From Cyanodermella asteris (lineage: Eukaryota; Ascomycota; Lecanoromycetes; Ostropales; Stictidaceae): a DNA stretch of 64,000 nucleotides. The stretch lies in NCBI GenBank assembly GCA_900618795.1, contig UYJD01000009.1:186001-250000 (forward strand), given 5' to 3'. Under the pieces are notes generated by a model. It did not search any database and was not told the DNA's origin. It saw only the letters and a list, made by a program, of their open reading frames with translations. Shown piece by piece: positions 10,408 through 20,111 of the stretch (position 1 is the first letter of the stretch; every line of letters begins with the position of its first letter). Position numbers and translations under genes: made by a program.

Positions 10408-12267
10408 ATGTCCGAGCAGCTATTGGACCACAACTTCGCACGTCTGAGTCTCTCCGGTGGTCCCGGAGCAATCAACTGGGATCTCGACATGCCGAATGTG
10501 TACCGCTCTGACGGGCCGGTCCACTTCCCGCTGGAAATCGCGCGCATCATTTGTGGCTACGTCGACACTCAAGAAAACGACCAAAACGATGCCCTCAACA
10601 ATCACCGAAGCCCGGAAACGATCGGTAACCTGCAAAGGCTTCGCTTGGTCAACAGAATGTTCGGTCAAGCGGCGGGTGAGTTTTTGTTTCGGAGAATCGA
10701 TCAAACCCTCACAAGAACAAACGTGTGTCCTGACAACCTCATTTGGAAAAACCTCGAAAGCAAGCTTCACAATAGCATCTTTGCCGAAAGCGTCAAAGAA
10801 CTGTGTTTCCGAATCCGCCTTAAGCAGTCTCTAGGGTGGGAATGCTACAATGGCTTCCCCGGCGAGTTCTCTTGTTTCTCCAACTATCGCAACGTTTCAG
10901 TTGTTCGCATTATTCTCACCGATAGCATCGAGAATTGGCGCGCTACACACGGAGACTATTCCAAGTTTGATCTCACCTTGTGGATCGATGCTTTGAGGGC
11001 AATCATCATGGAGCTACCAAAGTTAGCTCGGCTTGACTTGAGCTGTCCGCCGGAATTCCAAGCAGATTTGCGCTCCTTGATGTGGTCAAGCAAGGAATCT
11101 CACGCAGTACGCTTCGAGTTCACGAAAGGCGAGCTAGTGAACCCGCTATCACAGTCGGGTTTGATTTCATTGGCCACCTTCAGGGCTGCTATGGCTGCTC
11201 AGGCCGTCCCAGTCTCACTGAACACAGTGACCACCTCATGGTCTTCATTCGATCTAAGAATGCCACAACTGAGATTTGGGCACCCGCGGGGCATGTTGTC
11301 TTATGATCTCCGTGGGTATTCATGTCCCAAGCTGCAGGTTTTGGTTCTTGACACGGCCTGTGTCCTGGGTCTCTCTTATTTTCTGGCCGGCTCGCGCGAT
11401 ACCTTGAAGTCGGTCACTGTCAAATCCCTTCGCCACCTCAAGGAGCGTTATGTTGGCAATGGTATGATCGAGTGGAATGAAACCTTTGACTCGCTAGCAT
11501 TATGCACCGCGCTCACGCGTCTGAAGATACAAACCATCTGTCTCAGCCAACCGTATCGAAGTATCGGTCTGAACAGCTCGTTGTATCTTCCCGCACTCCA
11601 GCAGCTAGAGCTGGCAGGGGTCATCATCTGTCCTAATAATCTCACGCGCTTGATCACCGCAAATTGCAGGTCGCTAAGGCACATCAAACTCGAAGTTGTC
11701 AAGCTTGACTGCACTGATCTGCCCGCGTCTCCTTTGATCGACGGCAGGCAGCGTTGGCTGCCAGTTATCCAATCACTCTTCCGCTGCAAGCTTTTACACA
11801 GGCTTTGGGTCTACCGACTGCAGGAACTGCTCGAATTGGAGCCTCCACTGCCGAATGACAAATGCGACGAAGCCGGCGTTTGGATCCCCGTGTCATTTCG
11901 CGACAACGAGCATTTGCAAGCCGTCGCCTACTCCGAGAATCCGGATTGCAAAGGGTCCCGGGATGTGTTCCACCTGCTCGGGGAGCTACTAAGAGAGGTT
12001 GCGCCTCGGCGCTGTGATGATCAAGAATGTCGCAAGGATCTGCCAGGCGAATTCATGGAACGCCGGACGAGGATACAAAGTCACTTGGCCGATTTCCTTA
12101 CGTCGCTTTATCCTCTGAGAGATGTCAAGATGGGCAGAGCGACGTTCTGGGACGTCTATCCGTGGGATCCTATCAATGGACTGCGCTTCAAGACGCGTCC
12201 ATGGACTCTGAGGTTGAAGGCTGGAGCGTGGCGGAAGGTTGATGAAGGCGACGACCTCGAATTCTGA
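10408..12267 (+). CDS. F-box-like/leucine-rich protein, copy B
   Basis: A single-exon frame of 619 residues starting at an ATG preceded by CTCACC. Residues about 44-100 hold the F-box-like segment (FPLEIARIICGYVDTQ, then RSPETIGNLQRLRL and FGQAAGEFLFRR). The remainder is leucine-rich with irregular LRR-like spacing, ending in YPLRDVKMG and WDPINGLRF. By family knowledge, such proteins could act as SCF substrate receptors. No transmembrane or secretion signals are seen, so a cytoplasmic or nuclear location is likely. It is the intact member of a tandem pair with the gene at 7250; the divergence is high (only short blocks identical), so the duplication is not recent or the family evolves fast. 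The fold assignment rests on pattern only. Confidence 0.8.
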   Translation: MSEQLLDHNFARLSLSGGPGAINWDLDMPNVYRSDGPVHFPLEIARIICGYVDTQENDQNDALNNHRSPETIGNLQRLRLVNRMFGQAAGEFLFRRIDQTLTRTNVCPDNLIWKNLESKLHNSIFAESVKELCFRIRLKQSLGWECYNGFPGEFSCFSNYRNVSVVRIILTDSIENWRATHGDYSKFDLTLWIDALRAIIMELPKLARLDLSCPPEFQADLRSLMWSSKESHAVRFEFTKGELVNPLSQSGLISLATFRAAMAAQAVPVSLNTVTTSWSSFDLRMPQLRFGHPRGMLSYDLRGYSCPKLQVLVLDTACVLGLSYFLAGSRDTLKSVTVKSLRHLKERYVGNGMIEWNETFDSLALCTALTRLKIQTICLSQPYRSIGLNSSLYLPALQQLELAGVIICPNNLTRLITANCRSLRHIKLEVVKLDCTDLPASPLIDGRQRWLPVIQSLFRCKLLHRLWVYRLQELLELEPPLPNDKCDEAGVWIPVSFRDNEHLQAVAYSENPDCKGSRDVFHLLGELLREVAPRRCDDQECRKDLPGEFMERRTRIQSHLADFLTSLYPLRDVKMGRATFWDVYPWDPINGLRFKTRPWTLRLKAGAWRKVDEGDDLEF

Positions 12268-12413
12268 CATGGGTTGCACTAAATTGAAAGACTATAATCA
12301 GCCGACTGACGGCGGCAAGCTACACGTACGTATACAGAGCATAGTACACCTTCCCTACTTCAATCCCATGCCATTCTACAAAATCTGTAAAGCTGTCTAT
12401 CTCCGAGCCCTCA

Positions 12414-13700
12414 TCAATTGCTATAGTACACCTGTCCGTCCATCAATCTCTTCGCCGTGCGAAACACAGTCGCTTCCGTCACATTTCCGCTGTTATCCGT
12501 TCTAGCCCCAACCTCTATCGTCCCACTTGCATGTGCAATCCTGATTCCATCTCTCTTCAGCGCAACCTGTTCGACACACTCATTCACCACTGTCCCCTCC
12601 AGCCTCGCCGCCGACGCTGTGCACAGCGCCCCAGTCAAAGGAATCGCGCGATGCGGCTGCTCATCCGAAATGAATCGCACCAGCACATCCATCTTCTCCG
12701 CCTCCTGCACTTTCCCAGAGAGCGTCTTCTGAGTTCCCGGCGGCGCGACGATTGCAACTTTGGGGATCGTGCGTGGCACGTCCTCGGTCGTCTTCGCCAC
12801 ACCCATCTTCACCGCCGCTTGTCGCCGCATACGAAACAGTAAATCCAGCTTGTCTTTTTGTTTCTCGAGAAAGTCGGTGGGAAGAATGGTCGGGTCGACA
12901 CCGATGTCGGATGCTTTGACGAAGACGCTCGGGTTCGCGGAGTCAACGCAGCTGACTCTGTATCCCTCAATCTCATCCACCGCGTTCCCTGTCGGAAGCA
13001 GCTTGCCCGTCTTCGCTCCAGCAGGGTCCAGAAAATCGAGCTGTATCCTCGCGCCTCCGCCGTGCACACCATCGATCTCATAGTCCCCCGAAACCATGGC
13101 CTGCCCACCTTTAACCGGAAATGTACTCCGAATATACTTCTTGGTATTCGTGTTGAAAATCCTCACCACCGCCATCCGCTCGTCCGAGCTCCCTTCCCCA
13201 TAATCGTATCCGTCACCCAACATGCGCTGATTGAACGCGAACGGCCCGATCGCGGAAGACATATTCCCGCAGTTTCCCGCCATGTCGATCACGGCAGTCT
13301 CGATCCCGAGTCCGACGAACGTATATGTGACGTCTGCGTTGGAGTCCGATAGAGATGGCCCGACGAGGCAGATTTTGGAGAGGCTGGAGATGCCGGCCCC
13401 GAAACCGTCGAGTTGCCGGCCGTTGGGGTCGGGCGTGCCCATTGCTTGGAGGAAGAGGGAGGAGCGTTCCGATGGCGAGGAGGGGAGGTGTCGTTCTTCG
13501 AACATGAGGGCTCGGGAAGTGCCGCCGCGGTAGTAGCTGGCGGGTATTGCGTGTTGCATGGTTGAAGAGTGGCGGAACGCTATGAGAGAGCGGACAGATG
13601 CAATAGTGAAGGGGTCTTTGAGAGATTGGGTTGAAGATCCTGTCCGACACCTTCCTGCCAACTGTTTGGACACCGACCGCATGTAAAATGATTTGAGCAT
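12414..13700 (-). CDS. PrpF-family (DUF453) isomerase
   Basis: Single exon, 428 residues from ATG 13700, or 381 from the internal ATG at 13559. The mature part starts AIPASYYRGGTSRALMF, the glycine-rich signature of PrpF proteins, and continues with DGFGAG, GNCGNMSSAIGPFA and GGARI. Known members (bacterial PrpF, methylitaconate isomerase) have a diaminopimelate-epimerase-like fold and shift double bonds in methylaconitate or methylitaconate-type acids. The first 47 residues from ATG 13700 (MLKSFYMRSVSKQLAGRCR and on) are rich in Arg/Ser and lack acids, as in a mitochondrial presequence, which would fit a role near the methylcitrate cycle; this is inference. Still longer in-frame sequence upstream exists but looks non-coding. 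The substrate cannot be named from sequence. Confidence 0.85.
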   Translation of the reverse strand: MLKSFYMRSVSKQLAGRCRTGSSTQSLKDPFTIASVRSLIAFRHSSTMQHAIPASYYRGGTSRALMFEERHLPSSPSERSSLFLQAMGTPDPNGRQLDGFGAGISSLSKICLVGPSLSDSNADVTYTFVGLGIETAVIDMAGNCGNMSSAIGPFAFNQRMLGDGYDYGEGSSDERMAVVRIFNTNTKKYIRSTFPVKGGQAMVSGDYEIDGVHGGGARIQLDFLDPAGAKTGKLLPTGNAVDEIEGYRVSCVDSANPSVFVKASDIGVDPTILPTDFLEKQKDKLDLLFRMRRQAAVKMGVAKTTEDVPRTIPKVAIVAPPGTQKTLSGKVQEAEKMDVLVRFISDEQPHRAIPLTGALCTASAARLEGTVVNECVEQVALKRDGIRIAHASGTIEVGARTDNSGNVTEATVFRTAKRLMDGQVYYSN

Positions 13701-14526
13701 CGTGTGAGGACGGGACAGTCCTACGTGTGGAAAGAAAGACATCAGGATCTCTATGTCTTGCTTGACGTTGACATGCCGGATCTTACAGTAATGCAAAAGC
13801 GCTTCACGTCATAGTCGTTTCCGTCTTATGGATTCAAAGCGGCGGGCCAACACGCGTATCGAGCTCACGTACCACCAGAGCCCTGACTACAGTTCTACTT
13901 GTAGTGGACGATCATATCGCGTGTCGCGACGAAGGTTTAGCCTCGGCCGAACCAGAGGAACAACTCCGATACTCCGGGAGAAAGCTCGGCGCAAACAAAA
14001 TTCCTGCCGCTCTCATGAAAAGAGGCGGAGAGCCTGGGTCGTAAGCTTGTCAGCATTCAAAGATGTGCCAACATATGACAGGATGGATGTTGAGTTTCCA
14101 GTGCGTTTCTCAAACGCGGAGACGTGATGCTTAAGTCACCAAGCGGCCGGCGCAAAAGGCGTTGGCGATCGAAAACATGATCTTGAGCATCACACCACTA
14201 GCCAGTGGAGCTGGCTACATTTGTTCGCCGTCTGCTCGTTCTCAAGGTCTAATGTCATATTTCCAGCTCGTTTCGAGGTATGTGATGGCTGTGCTGGACG
14301 CTTGGCGGGCTCGTTAAGGTGGGTATGCAAATTATGAAGCACATGTATATTCGAACAACACGATACGCTGAGTTGAGCGAAAACACCTCACGCGGAAAGG
14401 CAGGAGCCTCAGTATTTCATTGCATTTGCAACGCACATAAAGCCCAATGGAGCATCAAATTCTCTGTATTCCGGGATGATAGCTCACTATCAATGTATGC
14501 TCTCATGTTGATCCTGAAGTTCTGAT
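13701..14526. other. Intergenic, divergent to PrpF and 3' of the SDR
   Basis: About 0.8 kb. It contains the upstream region of the PrpF-like gene and the 3' flank of the SDR at 14527. A 100-codon open frame from 13828 is Arg-rich with no domain and is not supported. Confidence 0.5.
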
Positions 14527-15507
14527 CTACGAGCCACCCATCTTGTTCACTGAGTCCAGACCTGAGGTCGCCTGAGTCTCTCCAAATGGCCAGCCAACAA
14601 TATCGATGTTGAGCTCCTTCGTGCTCTCAATCTCCTTGGCACGAGCCTTGAGTTCGTCGACATCCCAGTTCGTGTACAAGAACTTGCTCTTGAGAAATGC
14701 GGCTTCCGGGCTTGCTAGCCAGACGTTGAAGCTCGCAGGTAGAGACACTAATTAACAGCAGTCAGATTCCAGTTTCTCCATGGTAGGCAAAATGCGACGT
14801 CACTGACCATGATCTTCATAACCCATTGCGGCCACACCGCCAGCCTCCTTGTTCATGTCCGTGTCCACGACACCAGGCTGAGTGTGGTAAATCCTCATCT
14901 CGGGCTTCGAAGCCGCAACGCCCTCCCATAGTCGCCAGACCGCGATCTTGGAGATGCTATAGGACGTGTATCCCACCATACCGGTCAAATGCGCAGCAGC
15001 CGAGCTTGTCTCAACCGCCACCGCATTCGGAGCAGCGTGCCGAAGGAACGCTCGAGCAACGTTGAGATTGCCAACCAGATTGGCCTGAACAGCAGAGACG
15101 AACTTGTCCGGATCAGCGACCTCCACCGGCTCCGGGGGTCCCGCGAGCGCAGCGTTCGCAATCACCACGTCGAGCTTGCTCGATCCGAGGAACTTGGCGA
15201 ATGCGGCGTCGACGGCGGCTCTGTCGGTGTGGTCGACCGGAGCGACGAAGATTTCGGTTTCAGGGTAGGACTGCTCGAGGGAGGCTCTGGTGTCTTTGAG
15301 GGGCTGCTCGCGGCGGCCGAGGAGGGCAATGCGTGAGGCTCCTGCCGCGGCAAAGTAGCGGGCGGTTCCGGCGCCGATGCCTGTGCCGCCGCCAGTGATG
15401 AGGATGGTCTTGCCCTTGGCGGAGAGTTCGGGGCGGCTAGGGGAGAGGGCAGGATAGGTGCGATCGTGCCAGACCTTGGTGGCGGACGGAAACGGGGCTT
15501 TGACCAT
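14527..15507 (-). CDS. Short-chain dehydrogenase/reductase (classical SDR)
   Basis: Two exons, 15507..14808 and 14747..14527, give 306 residues. Seen: a Rossmann glycine motif TGGGTGIG near residue 38 (NAD(P) binding), the NAAL segment (NNAG-like), Ser in ETSSAAAH, and the catalytic YSISK pair after GYTSYSISK, followed by QPGVVDTDM. This is a full classical SDR catalytic set. The 60-nt intron splits a Val codon (G in exon 1, TG in exon 2) and has a GTCAGT donor and TTAATTAG acceptor. The C-terminal exon (SLPASFNVWLASPEAAFLKS) matches the usual SDR end, where residues following the domain contact the substrate. Cytosolic oxidoreductase; the substrate is unknown. It is transcribed away from the regulator at 16125, so a shared promoter region of about 0.6 kb is possible. 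Confidence 0.9.
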
Positions 15508-16124
15508 CTTGAAGACTTGTAGATGTAATTGGAGATTAATATGGAAACTGGTCTGGTCTCGTAATGCGACAGCTTGGTTGTCCGATAACGCTCATAATTG
15601 AAGAAATGATGAGTTTCTTAAATACGGCCTCGCTCTCATACTGAACACCTAAGAGTTGAACATTTGTCATCTTCTTCGACTTTGTATTAGAAAGATCGCA
15701 ATCATGTCGGCATGCGAAAGCGTATTGCGCGGCTGCGTGCCTTGTGAAAGAATGACAAGCTGCGCTGCATGGTTGCTGGAGCTATGCCGACGACGCGGGT
15801 CCACGAGCAAGATTCCATGGACGGAATGGAACAATTTGGGGCTGTCTCCAAGCATGTCAATACCGCTCTGCATTCAACGTTGATTACAAAAGACATGCTT
15901 AACATGACCCGGGTGCAAGGAGAAATATGACCCCAGCAGCTTCATACGGGGGAGGCTAACCAGCTCAGCAAGTTCTTCAAATTGTTCCGCCCGATCGACT
16001 TTCTTGGCTGACAAATGAGGCTCAGCAGCTATGTATACAGACTCACGACCACCACAGCATGGTAACTTCCGGTTTAGAATTCCCGCCGAAAATTCGAAAC
16101 TCCTGATAGTTTGTTGGCGGCAGT
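15508..16124. other. Divergent promoter region between SDR and transcription factor
   Basis: About 0.6 kb lying between the starts of the SDR (minus strand) and the C2H2/Zn2Cys6 regulator (plus strand). No coding signal. Shared regulation is plausible from the arrangement only. Confidence 0.5.
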
Positions 16125-17979
16125 ATGGAGTCTGTGTTGCGTTGCAAAGAGTGCAACAAGCCGTTTGATAAGGGTGAGTCCACCGGCGACATTCAATCTT
16201 GCCGAGGCCGAGCTCACTGACTGGGTGTCAAGAATCGACTTTGAAGCGACATGGATACTATTGCCGCTCTCGCAAAGCCGACCATGCCCCGCGTGCTCGC
16301 TCGTGTATACACTGCGCGAAAGCAAAAGCCAAATGTGACAATGAGCTGCACGGTTGCTCGAGATGTGTGCTGAAGGGGACCCAATGCCGATACCCATCAG
16401 CTGCTCCAGCGTCCACAAAAAGAAGGCGTCTTGACATTTCCGACAGTCCAAAGGAGCTGGTTGCTCCGGCTGACCTCGGATTTGGCACTACCGATCCTTT
16501 ATCCGATGGCATTGTCTCTCCGACAGCACACACACCTGTAACGGAGCCTTTGGACTTGGGTTTTGATTGGGGTTCTCCAGAATTTGATTTCACCAATCTC
16601 ATGACCGCTTCCGAAACAGACAAACTGGCTCCATACTTCCCATCGACAGACCCTAGTCCCCCAGATAAGTACTCATTCGATCCGACCACGTCAGTGTCCG
16701 TCGGACCAGCCGAACCATACTTCAACCTCCCTTTCCTCACACAACCGACTCAGAGCCCGCGATCACTCGTCACGCGACAAAGAACCAATATCGGGAAACA
16801 AAAGCCCTTCAAACTCCTATTCCAGTCTCTCAAGTCATACCCCATCATGATGCGAAATGCATGGGTTCCGCCCTTCGTCTATCCGCAGCTCACAGACGTC
16901 ATCGGCGAGGATGGGACAGAGAGCTGGTGCAACTGCGTCAGCCTCATCAAGATGCTCGGAAACGGGGTCAGTGGAAGTCGAAAACTGTTCTGGAAGAATG
17001 TGCGAATGGAATGCGAGCGCTTTCGAGCAGAGGTACGGGGCACCAGGAACCACATTGGGCGGCGCAAGAGGATCCTGACCCGCTCGCAGTGCAATCAGAT
17101 GACAGGGTGGCAGATGCTTGTTTCGATACAAGCCATCTTCATCTACATCGTCATACGACTCGATGAAGGCGAGACAGACCACAACAATATCGACGCCCTC
17201 ATCGTCGCAACCACAGCCGTACGTTTCGTGCACAATATCAGTCAGCATGTTGCTGACTCCCCCAGATGCTCTCGCAACGACTCAACTCCATGGCCGCAAA
17301 CTGGGTCTTCCCCAGAGACTCATCCATGACGACTCCCATGAGCCCTTGGGAGAACTGGCTCTTCGAAGAATGTTCTCGACGGTACGTGGCCCCCCGTCCC
17401 CGTGCCTTTTCGGCCCACCGCCCCTCCACCTTTTCACCAATATCTTTTCTCTCTAATTCCATCGTTTCATCCCTTCAACCCCCTTGGTCCTCTCAAAGAC
17501 TAACGTCCTTTAGCCTCTGCACCATCTTCCAAGCCCTAAACCTCCTAATCCACTTCCCCCCTTCCTCCCTCTGCGACCTCGCCTTTTCCGGTCTCCTTCT
17601 CGCACCCCTGCCTACCCATAATAAAGCCCTGTGGGAAGCAACCTCCGCCTCCGAGTGGCAGGATGAGATTGACCAACACAGCCGACCCAGCCGTCACGAC
17701 CGACACGATAATAATTCATCTCGGACAGGGGATGGTTTGTTGGTGCCATATGGACTCACGACGGCGGGCGAATTGGTCAGACTGGACGAACAAGGACCGA
17801 GAAATTGTCGAGATACAGTGACGATGGCGAGGATGGCGGCGATAGCAGGAAAGGCGGGGATGGAGAGGGCAGTCGAGGTGAGGGATTTGACGAGGACGCC
17901 GGCGAGTTGGGAGGAATGGTGTTCGGGGTGTGATGGGATTGGGGGGCTGATCATGCTTACTGCGTCGCTGGTTGCATAA
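16125..17979 (+). CDS. C2H2 + Zn2Cys6 fungal transcription factor
   Basis: Four exons (16125..16173, 16233..17218, 17266..17381, 17514..17979) give 538 residues. The first 35 residues form a C2H2-type finger, split by the first intron: RCKECNKPFDK, then ESTLKRHGYYC. It is followed at once by a Zn2Cys6 cluster, SCIHCAKAKAKCD through CSRCVLKGTQC (C-x2-C-x6-C, then C-x2-C-x6-C). This paired-finger architecture is known in Pezizomycotina regulators. The rest holds a Ser/Pro-rich region and an alpha-helical C-terminal part (WENWLFEECSRR, then LCTIFQALNLL) like the fungal TF homology region. Intron 1 is 59 nt with GTGAGT; intron 2 is 47 nt; intron 3 is 132 nt and ends after a CTAAC branch point. 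Intron 3 is a multiple of three and stop-free, so a retained form would also stay in frame. Nuclear; targets unknown. Confidence 0.87.
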
Positions 17980-18332
17980 AGGGCCGTATGGGGATATCAC
18001 GATCGAGGGTCGATTGTATGTGAGTCATGAAGTCACAAAAGAGAGATATGGATGAACAAATGAATGAACAGTATGACCATTATTATTATAACTTGTCTGT
18101 CTGTACAGAGCTGTTGAAAGTCTCGGGACCATTTACCAAAACCATGAAACTGCTTGTCACCCGTTGTGTCATTCCAACTGTGCCATTTTTCTAGATACAT
18201 AATATATTGGACACGCCATTTTGTACTCATTGGAATCGAATTTTTTGCCCTTCCTCTTTTTTTTTTCTTCTTTTTTTCGTTTTTGCCGTGGCCTTTTCGA
18301 TTTCAGGTTCTGCTTTTCGCTTCCATTCCGCT
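17980..18332. other. Convergent 3' region with polypyrimidine tract
   Basis: About 350 nt between the convergent regulator and SLT-like genes. On the plus strand, 18239-18290 is a nearly pure T/C tract, with runs of up to ten T, which reads as an A/G-rich tract in the 3' UTR of the minus-strand gene. No gene is seen. Confidence 0.6.
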
Positions 18333-20111
18333 TCATGAAGTGGTTGTGTGAAAAGCATTGAACAAGCTCGAGAACAACTGCACCACCGCCAGGGTTCCAG
18401 AAGAGCACTTGGCAGTCACCTCCGGAATGCTGCACGGGCTCTCAGCACCCGTCCAACCCATAAGGCGGTTCGCAACATCGCTCGCATAACAATGCGTAGC
18501 AACACCGCAGCCGAGATCATTGTTGACATATGTCCCACTGTTGTAGATCCTGGCCGTGATATAGTATCTCGCAGCATCACTGACCGGGCTCTGCTGCGCG
18601 GCTGCATCATAATCTTGCATCAGACCAGCGCCCTGGGCGTTACCCGGCGCGGCATTACCAAACACGCCGTCGTCGATCATGCCTTGGATCTCCGTGTCCG
18701 GGCAGGGCGTCTTCATCACGCCGTTCTCGTTGCAGTTGCTGGCGCCCTCGTAATCTTGGAGTAAGCCCGGGTTCATGTGTGCGCCCATGGTGGGGTTGAC
18801 GCGGACGCAACCGTGCGATTCTTGCATGACGAGCGCGAGGATGAAGCGTGGGTCGAGTTTGGAGCCAGCGGCGGCGGTTTGGATTGCGGACTTTACTGTG
18901 GCGGATTCGTCGTCTGAGTTGGGGCCGAATTGACCGCAGGTTTTGCTAATGAGGTTGTCGTGGTTGGATGTCCACATGTCGTCGAAGGAGGTGACCCAGT
19001 CGTCCATGTTGGGGAAGTTGCTGCCGTCTCCGGTGTAGAGCTTGTAGTCGACAGGCGAGGTTGCGTTGTCGGTGGAGGAAGATGCCGAGGATGGGGAGAC
19101 GACTGAGAATGTTGGAGTTGCGAGCTGCCTCTTGAGGAGAGGTGTCTGAGAAAGGGGCACTATCGGCACAGATGCGGATAGGGTGGGTTGTGAAAGGACC
19201 GAGGCCGACGAGACCTGTTGCGAAGACTGGATGCTAAGCATTGTAGACGCTGAGGATGGAAGCACCGCAGGTGCTGAGCTCCAAGCCCATGGCAAAGCGG
19301 ATGCCGAAGCCGTTGTTGCAGCCAAGGATGAAACAAAAGTCGAAGCTTGTGTCAACACGGATGTCGATGGTTCTGCAGGGATTGTTGCAGCTGAGCTTGA
19401 AGTTGAAGACTGAAGGGCCATCAAGGTTGATAGCGATAACGGTAACAGCGACGATACCGGCGGCGATGCTGGTGTCAGAGCTGTGGAAAGAGCTGGCTGT
19501 GCAAGCACTGATGCCGACAGTGTTGGAGCCCAAGACCACAGTGAGGCGTGCGATGATGAAAGCAATGCCGATGCTGATGTTAAAGCCGAGGAGAATACAG
19601 CAGTCGAAAGTGTCGTCGCCGACTGTATTTGGTGCGGCTGAGCGAGCGCCTCAGCAACCGAGACAGTATTGCTAGAAGTCAAGGAGCTGGCACCGTTTGC
19701 AGTACTTGGTAGTCGGACGCAACTGTTCTTTGCACACAGCCCGCACGGAACACCTTCCAAGCAGACGACCTCGCCAGGCTTTGCACATGACACGAAGCCG
19801 CTCTCGCAGGCGTTGTTGCTTTGGGTCAGCGCCGAAAAAGAAGGGATCGTAGTCGGTACCGCCACTGACGATGCTGTCGTCAACGAGGAAAGAGGTATCG
19901 AAGCAGCCGCAGTGGTTTTTGATATCGTTGTGGCGGCAGAGATTGCCAGATTCTGTCCAGCCCTTGATACGGATGTCTGGAATGTGGTGTAGGACCCAGT
20001 TGCATTCGTTTGTTGTAACCATGACCGAGGTTGCAAAGTGGGTTGAGAGTGTAGGGTGGTTTGGGAAGAGAGAGCGACGGCCGCGCTGATTAGGGAGACG
20101 ACTGGCGCCAT
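18333..20111 (-). CDS. Secreted Ser/Thr-rich protein with lysozyme-like (SLT) domain, long form
   Basis: Single exon, 592 residues. An N-terminal hydrophobic start (MAPVVSLISAAVALSSQTTL) looks like a signal peptide. A Cys motif (CESGFVSCAKPGEVVCLEGVPCGLC) is followed by a long Ser/Ala/Thr-rich mucin-like linker (about residues 125-335), then a C-terminal domain from YKLYTGDGSNFPNMDDW. The segment ILALVMQESHGCVRV, then NPGLLQDYEG and GAGLMQDYD, matches soluble lytic transglycosylase/GH23-like folds, with Glu in QESHG as the likely catalytic acid. In bacteria this fold cleaves peptidoglycan; in fungi secreted forms might act on chitin-like or bacterial walls (inference). The linker is likely O-glycosylated. 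A shorter relative lies at 61868. The very C terminus (LAVVQLFSSLF) is hydrophobic, perhaps a weak GPI-type signal. Confidence 0.85.
   Translation of the reverse strand: MAPVVSLISAAVALSSQTTLHSQPTLQPRSWLQQTNATGSYTTFQTSVSRAGQNLAISAATTISKTTAAASIPLSSLTTASSVAVPTTIPSFSALTQSNNACESGFVSCAKPGEVVCLEGVPCGLCAKNSCVRLPSTANGASSLTSSNTVSVAEALAQPHQIQSATTLSTAVFSSALTSASALLSSSHASLWSWAPTLSASVLAQPALSTALTPASPPVSSLLPLSLSTLMALQSSTSSSAATIPAEPSTSVLTQASTFVSSLAATTASASALPWAWSSAPAVLPSSASTMLSIQSSQQVSSASVLSQPTLSASVPIVPLSQTPLLKRQLATPTFSVVSPSSASSSTDNATSPVDYKLYTGDGSNFPNMDDWVTSFDDMWTSNHDNLISKTCGQFGPNSDDESATVKSAIQTAAAGSKLDPRFILALVMQESHGCVRVNPTMGAHMNPGLLQDYEGASNCNENGVMKTPCPDTEIQGMIDDGVFGNAAPGNAQGAGLMQDYDAAAQQSPVSDAARYYITARIYNSGTYVNNDLGCGVATHCYASDVANRLMGWTGAESPCSIPEVTAKCSSGTLAVVQLFSSLFNAFHTTTS

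Noticed and set aside
12414-18000. PrpF, SDR and regulator as a secondary-metabolite cluster
   Set aside because: No polyketide synthase, peptide synthetase, terpene cyclase or transporter stands with them, so a cluster is not supported.
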